Source of the DNA: Anaerolineaceae bacterium
GTDB taxonomy: Bacteria; Chloroflexota; Anaerolineae; Anaerolineales; Anaerolineaceae
Length of the DNA: 64,000 nucleotides
Direction: 5' to 3'
Assembly: GCA_016841445.1 (NCBI GenBank)
Contig: JAENZD010000001.1
Location: 1 to 64,000, forward strand
Of this stretch, positions 38,338 through 46,891 are shown in pieces. Below the pieces are notes generated by a model. That model did not search any database and was not told the origin of the DNA. It was given only the letters and a program-made list of their open reading frames with translations. The first letter of the stretch is position 1, and each line of letters begins with the position of its first letter. A program made the position numbers and the translations under genes.

Positions 38338-39135
38338 TTAACTCATTATCTGCCCGCCGGTCACATTAATCGCCTGACCGGTCATGTAGCTTGATTGGTC
38401 TGATGCAAGGAACACCAGGACGTTGCACACATCATCATAAGTACAGCCCCGTTTCATCGGGACCTGGTTAATATAATACTGCCGGACTTCTTCTTCCGTC
38501 ATATTACGGGTCCGGGCATATTGTTTGAATAAAGAGTCAACCCAAAGAGGTGAATCGAGCATATTGCCTGGGCAGATGGCGTTCACACGCACACCATATT
38601 CCGCCATCTCGAGGGCAACCGATTGTGTCAACCCGATCCCGCCAAATTTGGTGGCAGCATACGCTGAGTTCTTATAGCTGCCTCTCTTGCCGGATTTAGA
38701 ATTGATCTGGATGATCGTTCCTGAGCGCTGCTCTTTCATGACTCGCGCGGCATGTTTGCAGCACAAGAAGTAGCCGTAAAGGTTTACCTCTAACACTTTC
38801 AGCCATTTTTCAGCGGGGAATTCATCAATAGGTTGGGCGATCAGGATGCCTGCATTGCTGACCATAATATCCAAATGCCCGAACCGGGACACTGTCTCGT
38901 CTACCAGGTTTTGAACATCGGCTTCCTTGGTGACGTCCGCAACAACACCCATGGTTTCAACACCATAAAGCGTTTTGATTCGCTGCTCTGTCTCTTCTAT
39001 GCCTGCTTTCTTGATATCAGCAATAACAACTTTGCAGCCCTCTTTTGCCAACCGCAAGCTGATCGCTTCCCCTAACCCCTGTGCACCACCTGTAACGATG
39101 GCAACTTTGCCTTTAAACATAGGTTCTTGATCCAT
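38338..39135 (-). CDS. Short-chain dehydrogenase, sorbitol-6-phosphate 2-dehydrogenase (SrlD)-like
   Basis: The product is a 265-residue SDR. Features are the NAD motif VTGGAQGLG near 15-23, the NAG at about 93-95, Ser in IIQINSKSGKRGS near 146, and YAATK near 159. The C-terminal half, especially PMKRGCTYDDV and SYMTGQAINVTGGQ, closely recalls E. coli SrlD. In a rhamnose operon it could instead oxidise lactaldehyde or the ketose, since some RhaEW-type enzymes carry an SDR domain for this step. The substrate is therefore inferred. AGAGGA lies eight bases before the ATG. Confidence 0.75.
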   Translation of the reverse strand: MDQEPMFKGKVAIVTGGAQGLGEAISLRLAKEGCKVVIADIKKAGIEETEQRIKTLYGVETMGVVADVTKEADVQNLVDETVSRFGHLDIMVSNAGILIAQPIDEFPAEKWLKVLEVNLYGYFLCCKHAARVMKEQRSGTIIQINSKSGKRGSYKNSAYAATKFGGIGLTQSVALEMAEYGVRVNAICPGNMLDSPLWVDSLFKQYARTRNMTEEEVRQYYINQVPMKRGCTYDDVCNVLVFLASDQSSYMTGQAINVTGGQIMS

Positions 39136-39139
39136 TATT

Positions 39140-40864
39140 TCAATCCTCTAGCATTTGATTTAAAAATTCGATTTCAGCTTCCTTTGTCCATGTCCGGCCA
39201 TCTATTAACTTTTCAGCGACACTTGGCAGGATTTCCTTTAAATCTGTCACACTTGTCAGGGGCAGTTCGCGGATGTTGGGGAAAATCACAACTTTTCCCG
39301 GGTAGACGGCATCAATCAGTGCCTGCATGCCATCTTTCGCTGCGGATAAAGACCCCACAGCGGCAACGGAGCGGTTGGTGGAAAGCTCTCCGTCCTCAAC
39401 TTTCTGGAGCATTGTGAGCATATCCTCAATCAATGATGCTGAATGTCCGATCACACGCGCATAGCGGAAGGTGATGTCATTCAAATCAAGTATGGCAGTG
39501 GTGCCGCGTGCAACACCAGCAAAGACGTTCATCACACCCTGGTCAGCCAGCCATCGAGCGGAATCTGAGATCACGGGTGGGATGGGTACCAGCATGATGA
39601 TATCATCAAAGCCTGTTCCTTCAAACTGGCTCATTGTTTCCAGGTAGGCTTCTTTATTCATGGGGTTAACGCTCAACCATTGGATCCCTTTTTCCCTTGC
39701 TTCAGCCGCAAAGGTGTCTTCCAGATCCTTTAAGCGTAAATCACTGGCATCGGAGCACACAATAAGTGAAGGGGGATTGGCGTCTTCTATAGCATGCTGC
39801 ACATGCATGCGTCCCATCGGGCCGCCAGCACCAACGAACAACGCCCGTCCTCCTTTCTTTAATTCCGACCTTGCGGGCATGTGGCTGTACAGTTCAGCAA
39901 TATCTTTCTGTGTGCCGCCCAGGAACAGCCAGCGGTTATAGTGGATACGGCCGACATCCAGGTTGGCTTTCTTTGTAAAGGGTTCCTGACTGCTAAAAGC
40001 AAGGATGCCGTGATATGCGAGGTAAGGACTGATTTTCTCGATCAGGTCGATGGTCGGTGAAAGCAGGATGATGTCATCTGCCTGGTCAGCTTGATCGGCT
40101 TCACCTTTCACCTGTTCCACAGATTCAATCTCAATAACTGGGATGTCCAGGGATTTAGCTCGTTCCCTGATCCATTCCCCAAAGGGCCCATTCATATCCG
40201 TCAATTTAATTTTTGCGGGATGCGCGTTCTCGTCCAAACCAACAGAAAGGCTGAAGGAACCATCATCCGGACCGACAAACCAGGCTGTTCCGCCATCTTT
40301 CAGCCCTATACGGTATTGCAAATAATATGCAGCAATCACACAAGCCCAGGGTTCAACCAATGCGGATTCAGCATAACCTGTATCAGGTCGGAGCGGGATC
40401 AGGTAGTTGCCGTGATCACCATTCAGCACGCGTTGGTCAACGACGTTATATTGGGATAACCCGCCCTGGATTTCGTATCCGTAAGCGTACCCCACACCAT
40501 CCACAAAAATATCTGCCTGGAGGATAAAGCGGTCACCGGGTTGATATTGTTCTTTTAAATTTTCACCCACACCAACGACGGTCAGGGCAACCTCATGCCC
40601 CAGGACGACTGGATCTTGTTTCATATCCCGATAAATTCTGGGGTGTTCCTGGCCTAACCGGATCACTTTAATGTCAGAGAAACATAATCCGCAGGCGTCA
40701 TGGCGTACGAGCAGTTCGTCCGGTCCGAATTCAGGCAGCGGAACAGAAATGGTCTTTCCGTCCTTACCTAGGTTTTCCAACCCGGCGCCGTATAATGGCC
40801 AGAGCTGGTTGGTCTCAGCATCTGGCATTGGTCCTTCTCGGTAAGATACAAATTTTGACTTCAT
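39140..40864 (-). CDS. Oversized zinc-type alcohol dehydrogenase with two nucleotide-binding-like regions
   Basis: The 574-residue product starts like a medium-chain (MDR) dehydrogenase: CGLCFSD with Cys58 and Cys61, GHE at 89-91, and EPWACV near 171. MDRs are usually 340-400 residues. Residues 190-335 look like a first, degenerate Rossmann unit without a GxGxxG motif; a second complete unit follows with ALFVGAGGPMGRMH at 341-354. L-sorbose-1-P reductases (SorE) are the nearest recognisable kin in the N-terminal part. The gene lies between the aldolase and SDR genes, so it probably acts on rhamnose-derived lactaldehyde or a ketose phosphate. Confidence 0.65.
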   Translation of the reverse strand: MKSKFVSYREGPMPDAETNQLWPLYGAGLENLGKDGKTISVPLPEFGPDELLVRHDACGLCFSDIKVIRLGQEHPRIYRDMKQDPVVLGHEVALTVVGVGENLKEQYQPGDRFILQADIFVDGVGYAYGYEIQGGLSQYNVVDQRVLNGDHGNYLIPLRPDTGYAESALVEPWACVIAAYYLQYRIGLKDGGTAWFVGPDDGSFSLSVGLDENAHPAKIKLTDMNGPFGEWIRERAKSLDIPVIEIESVEQVKGEADQADQADDIILLSPTIDLIEKISPYLAYHGILAFSSQEPFTKKANLDVGRIHYNRWLFLGGTQKDIAELYSHMPARSELKKGGRALFVGAGGPMGRMHVQHAIEDANPPSLIVCSDASDLRLKDLEDTFAAEAREKGIQWLSVNPMNKEAYLETMSQFEGTGFDDIIMLVPIPPVISDSARWLADQGVMNVFAGVARGTTAILDLNDITFRYARVIGHSASLIEDMLTMLQKVEDGELSTNRSVAAVGSLSAAKDGMQALIDAVYPGKVVIFPNIRELPLTSVTDLKEILPSVAEKLIDGRTWTKEAEIEFLNQMLED

Positions 40865-40930
40865 AATTGGACCTCACTAATAAAATATTGAGCGTTTAAT
40901 ATATTCTTCTTGATGTTAATCATAATCCAG

Positions 40931-41710
40931 TTAACGGGTACCCCAAACCTTTTTCCGGTATTGCTCATCCGGCCGGGTGTGAATACGGTCGACTGATTCG
41001 GGAGAGAGAAAATTGGGTCCACCCATGGCATATGTACCGGCGATAATCCGGGCAGATTTGACAGCCATTGCTGTGATATTTTCCACATCCTTGGCAGTTC
41101 CACCCAGCGCAATGAATCCATGGTTCTGCATATAGATTACCTTGGGGGCCTGCCCCCAGCGTTCATAATAATCCTGTGTAGTTTTAAAAACCGTGTTCGC
41201 GAGGATAAACCCTGGATCAGTATAGGGGATGAACACGTATTCAGCCCCGCAGTAGACAATTTGATCCGGGAAAAGTGATCCTGATAAGGCCTCTGCAGCA
41301 TTCCTGGAACACAGGATGGCATTGATCGCTGTTGGGTGGGTGTGACCGATAAAATTTACCCCGTCAAATTGAAGCAAAACAGCATGCATGAAGGTTTCAA
41401 CAGATGGCATTGCTTTAACATCCTGATCTATCCGCACGTTTTTTAAACCCTCACGAATTTCTTCATCTGTCAGGTTGCTTTGCTTTAATAATGTAAGCGT
41501 TTTATCGAAAGATACCTTAACCAAATTCTCTGGTTCAAGGCTGCTGAGTGAAGCGCCGCTGGCTTTTACCCAAAACGTTTTATCATCGATTTTGGCAGAT
41601 GCGTTGCCTTCTCCCAGGATGATGTAATCATTTTCAGGCTTACCCAGGTTTCTGGACATTTCCAATAGTGTTGTTAAAATTTGCTCGCCGTTTTGCATTA
41701 ATTTCTCCAT
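40931..41710 (-). CDS. Class II aldolase (rhamnulose/fuculose-1-phosphate aldolase type)
   Basis: This encodes a 259-residue zinc aldolase expected to split L-rhamnulose-1-P into DHAP and L-lactaldehyde. Visible family features are GEGNASAKIDDKTFWVKASG near 34-53, the metal site FIGHTHPTAINAIL near 117-130 with two His, and a third His in YMQNHGFIALGG near 193-204. It corresponds to the aldolase half of RhaEW-type bifunctional proteins; here the dehydrogenase parts are separate genes. It is 12 bases after rhaA. Confidence 0.85.
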   Translation of the reverse strand: MEKLMQNGEQILTTLLEMSRNLGKPENDYIILGEGNASAKIDDKTFWVKASGASLSSLEPENLVKVSFDKTLTLLKQSNLTDEEIREGLKNVRIDQDVKAMPSVETFMHAVLLQFDGVNFIGHTHPTAINAILCSRNAAEALSGSLFPDQIVYCGAEYVFIPYTDPGFILANTVFKTTQDYYERWGQAPKVIYMQNHGFIALGGTAKDVENITAMAVKSARIIAGTYAMGGPNFLSPESVDRIHTRPDEQYRKKVWGTR

Positions 41711-41722
41711 ACCATTAAAGGT

Positions 41723-43000
41723 TTAAATTCGTTTTGACAATGCCTTTTCCTCATAGCCATCGATCACTGCCATAAAATCCATCCCAATGGGCACATCGTT
41801 TGACAGGCAGTAGAAATCCCAGACCGATTGCCATGGCATTGCTTTAAGTTCTTCCAGTACAGCTAACCGGTGCGTGAAATCACCATTGCGTTCATAAGCA
41901 TGTAATTGATCAGCGGGTTCTAATAATGCAACCAATAAAGCCTTGAGCGTATTCCTTGCGCCGATAACCCAGGCTGCCAGGCGGTTGATGGATGCGTCGA
42001 AGTAATCCAGACCAATATGGATGCGGTCAAGCGCTTGAAGCCGTACAATTTCCCGGGCGATTGCTGCAACTTCGTCATTAAAAATGACCACATGGTCGCT
42101 ATCCCAGCGAACACCACGGCTGACATGAAGCAGCAGTTCATCAATATAGAGTAATAAGGATGAGATTTTATCAGCGATGGATTCTGTTGGGTGGAAGTGT
42201 CCAGAATCAAGGGTTAACAGGGTCTTTCTTGTGATGGCATAGCCCATGTAGAATTCATGTGAACCTGTCACGTAACTTTCAGATCCAATCCCGAATAGCT
42301 TTGATTCCACAGAATCAAGGTTGAATTTTGGATCTATTCTTTCTTTGAGGATCTGATCCAGGGCGTCCTTTAAATAGCGACGTGGTGCCTGGCGATCAAA
42401 AGGTGTATCTTTATAGCCATCCGGGATCCAAATATTCGTAACACATGGGGTACCGAGCTCTTTGCCGAAGTATTCTCCAATTTTTCGGGAGGCAATGCAG
42501 TGTTCGACCCAAAAATCTCGCACGTTCTTGTCATTACTGGATAAGGTAAATCCAGAATCTGCGATAGGGTGAGAGAACAGGGTGGGGTTAAAATCGAGCC
42601 CATGGTTGTTTTGTTTTGCCCAGGTAACCCATTTCTCAAAATGCTGGGGTTTTATTTCTGTCCGGTCAATCTTCTGCCCACCAGGTTCTGCATAAATGGC
42701 ATGCAGGCTCAAACGGTGGTCTCCCGGGATCAAGGCATAGGTTTGATCGAGGTCCTGCCGAAGCTCATCCGCAGTTCTTGCCCTCCCCGGGTAGTTTCCT
42801 GTTGTTGCCAGGCCGCCGCCCAGGTCAGCATCCGGACTTTCGAAACCACGTACGTCATCGCCTTGCCAGCAGTGCAAACTTAAAGGAATGGATTGAAGTG
42901 TGGTCAGTGCCACATCAGTGTCAACGCCCAGTTCTGCGTATCTTGCTTTCGCAAACTGGTAGGCATCCCTGATTTTTTGGTTGCGGATGGGGTCTGTCAT
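41723..43000 (-). CDS. rhaA: L-rhamnose isomerase
   Basis: This enzyme converts L-rhamnose to L-rhamnulose in the cytoplasm with Mn2+. The 425-residue length matches E. coli RhaA (419). Conserved blocks include [40 protein letters not shown], and [19 protein letters not shown], which carries metal ligands. ATG at 43000 is chosen because the TTG at 43015 lies inside its ribosome binding site (TTGGAG). It follows rhaM in the operon, about 145 bases after it. Confidence 0.93.
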   Translation of the reverse strand: MTDPIRNQKIRDAYQFAKARYAELGVDTDVALTTLQSIPLSLHCWQGDDVRGFESPDADLGGGLATTGNYPGRARTADELRQDLDQTYALIPGDHRLSLHAIYAEPGGQKIDRTEIKPQHFEKWVTWAKQNNHGLDFNPTLFSHPIADSGFTLSSNDKNVRDFWVEHCIASRKIGEYFGKELGTPCVTNIWIPDGYKDTPFDRQAPRRYLKDALDQILKERIDPKFNLDSVESKLFGIGSESYVTGSHEFYMGYAITRKTLLTLDSGHFHPTESIADKISSLLLYIDELLLHVSRGVRWDSDHVVIFNDEVAAIAREIVRLQALDRIHIGLDYFDASINRLAAWVIGARNTLKALLVALLEPADQLHAYERNGDFTHRLAVLEELKAMPWQSVWDFYCLSNDVPIGMDFMAVIDGYEEKALSKRI

Positions 43001-43146
43001 TTTATTTGTCTCCAATTTGTTTATGATAAGCGTAGTAGTTTGATAATGTCTTTATTATCTGGTTCAAAAAAACTGATAAATAATTTACGTATGATATTGT
43101 CTCGTTATAATGCCTTTAATGATGGTTGATATCTTTTTCTAGGCCG

Positions 43147-43464
43147 TTAGTCTAAATGAAAATACTCCTCAAGTTCAATGAAATTCTCATCAGGCCGGCT
43201 TTCACCGCTGGTGAATGGGGACATGAATTCCTGCCAGCGTGTGTTGATTTCAGTTGCTGCCATTTTTGCCTGTGCTGAAGACAGGCTTTCTTCCGTTTCA
43301 AAATAACCAAAAACCAATCCATCCGCTCGCATGAATAAGGTGTAGTTATGCCAGCCCGATTCCCGCAGTGCATCTAACATTTCAGGCCAAACATTCTGAT
43401 GAAGGCGTTTGTATTCCTCGATCATTTCCGGATTAATTCTGAATTGAAAGCCAACTCGGGTCAC
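43147..43464 (-). CDS. rhaM: L-rhamnose mutarotase
   Basis: This 105-residue protein interconverts the anomers of L-rhamnose. It has the RhaM pattern: basic start TRVGFQFRI, then YKRLHQNVWPEM with the catalytic His near 22, then HNYTLFMRADGLVFGYFET. It starts at GTG, preceded by AAAAGGAAAA. It lies between the binding protein and the isomerase. In Rhizobium the equivalent is called RhaU. Confidence 0.92.
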   Translation of the reverse strand: MTRVGFQFRINPEMIEEYKRLHQNVWPEMLDALRESGWHNYTLFMRADGLVFGYFETEESLSSAQAKMAATEINTRWQEFMSPFTSGESRPDENFIELEEYFHLD

Positions 43465-43492
43465 GATTTTTTCCTTTTGTTCAATTTAGACA

Positions 43493-43531
43493 ACTTCGGC
43501 AATCAGGAAAGTTTCACCCGATTGCCGAAGT
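43493..43531 (-). promoter_or_regulatory. Stem-loop between rhaS and rhaM
   Basis: A perfect 12-bp stem (ACTTCGGCAATC/GATTGCCGAAGT) with a 15-base loop begins 40 bases after the rhaS stop. No T run follows, so it is more likely a 3' mRNA stabiliser or processing barrier than a full terminator. Confidence 0.65.
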
Positions 43532-43570
43532 GTTGTGTCATTTCAAATAACTTTCAGTGGATCTGATCGT

Positions 43571-44644
43571 TTACCAGTCAAAATCGTCGATGTTGTCGGC
43601 ATTGTAAACGAATGGTAAACCGAGCAAAACATTCAGACCAAGTTCAGGATCATCCTGAACGGTATACTCGCCAAGGCGGCCGGCTGTGAATGTTTGGCCA
43701 GCTTCGGCTGTAATTTCACCCGTTGCCAGGGCATGTGTTGTGTATACGGCAAGATAAGCCAGGTCAGCAGGATTCCAAAGTGCGAATTCTGGAGACGAGC
43801 CGTTCTTGACATATTCACGCATCTGGTTGGGGGTACCCAAACCAGTGACGAATACCTGACCGATCAGATCGGCATCAGTAACGGCACGAGCGGAAGCAGC
43901 AATACCAACGGTTGTGGGGGCAATGATCACTTCGAGATCAGGATATTTTGTGAAGAGTGATTGGGCTTCGTTGTAGCTCTTGGTGTCATCATCATCACCG
44001 TAAACGGTCTCTACCAGTTCCAGGTTGGCATAGGCTTCTTCGCTAGCGAGCATTTCTTCCATAGCTGCAATCCAGGCATTCTGGTTGGGGGCTGTGGAGG
44101 TTGCGCTCAGGATAGCGATTTGGCCGCCGTCTTCACCGGCAAGGCGTGAAGCCATATCAAGCTGAATTTGGGCAATACCAGCTAATTCTGCCTGGTTAAT
44201 GTGGATATCTCGGCCAGCAGGAGCAATGGCTGAATCCCAGGTCACGACGGCAATACCAGCATCCATCGCAGCCTGTCCAGTTGGGACGAGGGCATCTGCA
44301 TCATTGGCGGAAATTGCTAAACCGCACACATTCTGAGCGATCAGCGAGTTGAGCAGTGTGATCTGTTCTGTTGCGTCAGCGGTTGCGGAACCCTGGTAAA
44401 GAACTGTAATACCCAATTCCCCTGCAGCTTCCTGTGCACCAACGTTACCGGTGTCGAAATAGGGATTGCCGAGATTCTTTGGAACCAGGACGTAATTTTC
44501 ACAGGTTGGGGCTTCTTCGACGACTTCCTCTTCGGTTTCCTCAACGACTGCTTCGGTTGCTTCTTCTTGTGGGCCGCATGCTGCCAAACCCAGGCTCAGG
44601 ATCACCATAAGAATTGATGCAATTGTAAATATTCGGAACTTCAT
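43571..44644 (-). CDS. rhaS: Rhamnose ABC transporter substrate-binding lipoprotein
   Basis: This is the extracytoplasmic receptor of the importer, 357 residues. A lipobox SLGLAAC places the lipid on Cys23, followed by a Glu/Val-rich linker to about residue 48. The mature domain is the periplasmic-binding-protein type I fold (YVLVPKNLGNPYFDTGNVGAQEAAGELGI). DADALVPTGQAAMDAGI and VTGLGTPNQMREYVKNG are typical of rhamnose/AI-2-type receptors. Its own binding site is AAGGAGAC. A perfect AAAGGAGGTGA lies 74 bases upstream of the ATG. Confidence 0.88.
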   Translation of the reverse strand: MKFRIFTIASILMVILSLGLAACGPQEEATEAVVEETEEEVVEEAPTCENYVLVPKNLGNPYFDTGNVGAQEAAGELGITVLYQGSATADATEQITLLNSLIAQNVCGLAISANDADALVPTGQAAMDAGIAVVTWDSAIAPAGRDIHINQAELAGIAQIQLDMASRLAGEDGGQIAILSATSTAPNQNAWIAAMEEMLASEEAYANLELVETVYGDDDDTKSYNEAQSLFTKYPDLEVIIAPTTVGIAASARAVTDADLIGQVFVTGLGTPNQMREYVKNGSSPEFALWNPADLAYLAVYTTHALATGEITAEAGQTFTAGRLGEYTVQDDPELGLNVLLGLPFVYNADNIDDFDW

Positions 44645-44717
44645 TTTTTTGTCTCCTTCTTGATTAGAATTATTGGTTTAAATTGTGAAATGCGATAGGT
44701 TAATCCCTTCCCAACCA

Positions 44718-44728
44718 TCACCTCCTTT
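44718..44728 (-). promoter_or_regulatory. Unpaired perfect anti-anti-SD sequence upstream of rhaS (candidate STAB-SD)
   Basis: AAAGGAGGTGA is fully complementary to the 16S 3' end yet 74 bases before the rhaS ATG, and rhaS has its own AAGGAGAC. The only nearby ATG is two bases past GGAGG, too close for initiation; if used, it would give a 25-codon ORF ending in the rhaS ATGA. Confidence 0.55.
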
Positions 44729-44750
44729 AAGTGTTTTCATATTTTTTAAA

Positions 44751-45878
44751 TTAGATTTCTGCTAAAACAGGCGCTCGGGACCAGAAGAAAAATACAAAGA
44801 ACAGCACAAAGAGTGCAATGATCCCAACCACAGCCAGAACCGTTTTCCAACGAAAACGTGTTGCTTTATTGGCTGCGATTCGCTGGCCGATATGAGGTAA
44901 GAAAATAGAAACGATCAACAACAGACCGATGATCGTACTTTGGACCTGGCTCTGGATGTTTACGAGCCCCATCCCAAACCTGAGAAGTCCGATTAAAAGC
45001 AGGGAGAGGACTGCACCATACATGCTGCCCTTCCCGCCATCTATGTCCACGCCGCCCAATACAGTGGCTGTGATCACAGCTAATTCAAGGCCGGTTCCAT
45101 TATCTGGCCGTGTGCTGCCAAATCGGGCTGCTAAAACCAATCCAGCGAAGGCAGCCATAAAACCTGAAATGACGAAGAGCGAAAATTTTATCTTATCAAT
45201 CGGAACGCCGGAATATTTAGCAGCTTCTTCGTTGTTACCGATGGCATATAGGTGCCTGCCGAATTTTGTGGCGTGCAGAATGATCCCAAAAATGATCGCC
45301 AGGCCGATAAAAATTGCCACGGACACAGGTATCAAGGAGCCCCCGACACGACCTTGCCCTAGATAAGTAAATTTTGCGGGGTAGTTACGAGCTGCCTGGT
45401 CACCTAAAAACCCGTAGGCAATTCCCCGGAAGAACGCATAGGTGCCGAGGGTAACAACCAGTGAAGGAAGTTTTACCTTTGCAATCAGGTAACCGTTGAG
45501 CACACCGCCCAAGGTTCCGAGTGCCAGCCCGGCGAGCGCTGCCAGCCAAATATTGACACCCATATTATGCAGCAATCCCATAAATGAAGCACTCATACCC
45601 ATATTAGAAGCAACGGAAAGGTCAATATTTCCTGTCACAACGATGAAAACCATGGGAAGCATCATCAGACCTATTTCCATGAAGTCAGAAGATGTGCGGG
45701 AAATGTTTTTAGCATTCAGGAAATAGGGGGAGAGTCGGGTGTTGACCAGAACAACGATGATGATTAAGACAACCAATAAAAGTTCCCAATTCTTAAAAAC
45801 ATCCGTAAGAGAACGGCGAGTCGCACGTTCTGAGATAGTGGCAGCGGAGGTGTTTTGGGGATTGGCTTGAGATTTCAT
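44751..45878 (-). CDS. rhaQ: Rhamnose ABC transporter permease (second)
   Basis: The 375-residue membrane subunit has about ten helices and the BPD_transp_2 pattern: GNIDLSVASNMGMSASFMG near 100-118, the EAA-like coupling block YAIGNNEEAAKYSGVPIDKIKFSLFVISG near 215-243, and GGVDIDGGKGSMYGAVLSLLLIG. Its start overlaps the stop of rhaP by one base. Two different permeases (rhaP, rhaQ) form the channel. Confidence 0.88.
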   Translation of the reverse strand: MKSQANPQNTSAATISERATRRSLTDVFKNWELLLVVLIIIVVLVNTRLSPYFLNAKNISRTSSDFMEIGLMMLPMVFIVVTGNIDLSVASNMGMSASFMGLLHNMGVNIWLAALAGLALGTLGGVLNGYLIAKVKLPSLVVTLGTYAFFRGIAYGFLGDQAARNYPAKFTYLGQGRVGGSLIPVSVAIFIGLAIIFGIILHATKFGRHLYAIGNNEEAAKYSGVPIDKIKFSLFVISGFMAAFAGLVLAARFGSTRPDNGTGLELAVITATVLGGVDIDGGKGSMYGAVLSLLLIGLLRFGMGLVNIQSQVQSTIIGLLLIVSIFLPHIGQRIAANKATRFRWKTVLAVVGIIALFVLFFVFFFWSRAPVLAEI

Positions 45879-46891
45879 TATTTTGACCTCACAATGCGTT
45901 TGGAAATGAGCTTATCGGATACCACTGCAATGATGATCAATAATCCCTGGGCAGCTAGCTGCCAGAAAGGTGAGATCTGGATCAGGGTTAGTGAGTTTTG
46001 AATAATACCCAGAAGCAGTGCACCTAAAAGTACGCCTGGAATTGTGCCAACACCGCCGCTGGTACTCACGCCGCCAACCACAGCGGCTGTCACGGTTTGA
46101 AGCTCAAACCCCAACGCACTGTTGGTTTGAGCGGATTCGAAGCGTGATAACCACAACACACCGGCGAGTCCAGATATCAAACCACTTAAGACATAAACCA
46201 GGAGCTTGATCCGTTGGGGGCGGATACCGGCAAATTCTGCGGCATCTGCGTTGCTTCCCACAGCGTAGATATTCCGTCCAACACGGGTGAATTTAAGGAA
46301 AATGAAAGTTAGTGCAGCAATCAGGAGCGCAATAATTATCAGGTTTGGGACACCGAGCGGCTTGCCCTTCGATAATAATTTTACGCTTTGAGGAAGTTCA
46401 AAGGCATTGATCCACGTACCCTGGCTGTAGAAAAAGACCAGACCGCGATAAATGCTCAATGTACCCAGGGTCGCGATGATCGGTGGAACCTTGCCCACTG
46501 TGATGATCAAACCATTGAATGTCCCTAACACAGCACCGAGTGCGATGCCCAGAAGGACAGCGGCGATATCAGGTATCCCTGAATTGGCGCTGAGGGTGAA
46601 ACCTACCATCATGGCAACCAAACCGATGACGGAACTGACAGAAAGATCGATGCCGCCTGTCAGGATCACCATTGTCTGTGCCATTGCCACAATGATCATA
46701 ATTGAGATATTCATCAGGATATCTGTCAGGTTGTTTATCGTTAGGAAAGATGGTGCTCGGAGTGAGACTGCGACTACCAGAATGGCAATGAACACGATGA
46801 TACCAACTTCCCGGAAGCGAGAGAAAAGTTCCAGGAGATTCAGTTTCTGCCGGGGGACCTGTTTTCCAATGCTTGTTTCTTGATCTGTCAT
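45878..46891 (-). CDS. rhaP: Rhamnose ABC transporter permease (first)
   Basis: The 337-residue permease has about nine helices, ILTGGIDLSVSSVIGLVAMMVG near 78-99, and the coupling loop YAVGSNADAAEFAGIRPQRIKLLVYVLSG near 213-241. It overlaps the ATPase gene by four bases (ATGA type), so it is translationally coupled. The order ATPase-permease-permease-receptor matches rhaTPQS of Rhizobium except that the receptor is last. Confidence 0.88.
   Translation of the reverse strand: MTDQETSIGKQVPRQKLNLLELFSRFREVGIIVFIAILVVAVSLRAPSFLTINNLTDILMNISIMIIVAMAQTMVILTGGIDLSVSSVIGLVAMMVGFTLSANSGIPDIAAVLLGIALGAVLGTFNGLIITVGKVPPIIATLGTLSIYRGLVFFYSQGTWINAFELPQSVKLLSKGKPLGVPNLIIIALLIAALTFIFLKFTRVGRNIYAVGSNADAAEFAGIRPQRIKLLVYVLSGLISGLAGVLWLSRFESAQTNSALGFELQTVTAAVVGGVSTSGGVGTIPGVLLGALLLGIIQNSLTLIQISPFWQLAAQGLLIIIAVVSDKLISKRIVRSK

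Noticed and set aside
38338-39135. Part of a separate sorbitol operon
   Set aside because: The protein looks like SrlD, but no sorbitol PTS or regulator is present and the gene sits tightly inside the rhamnose operon.
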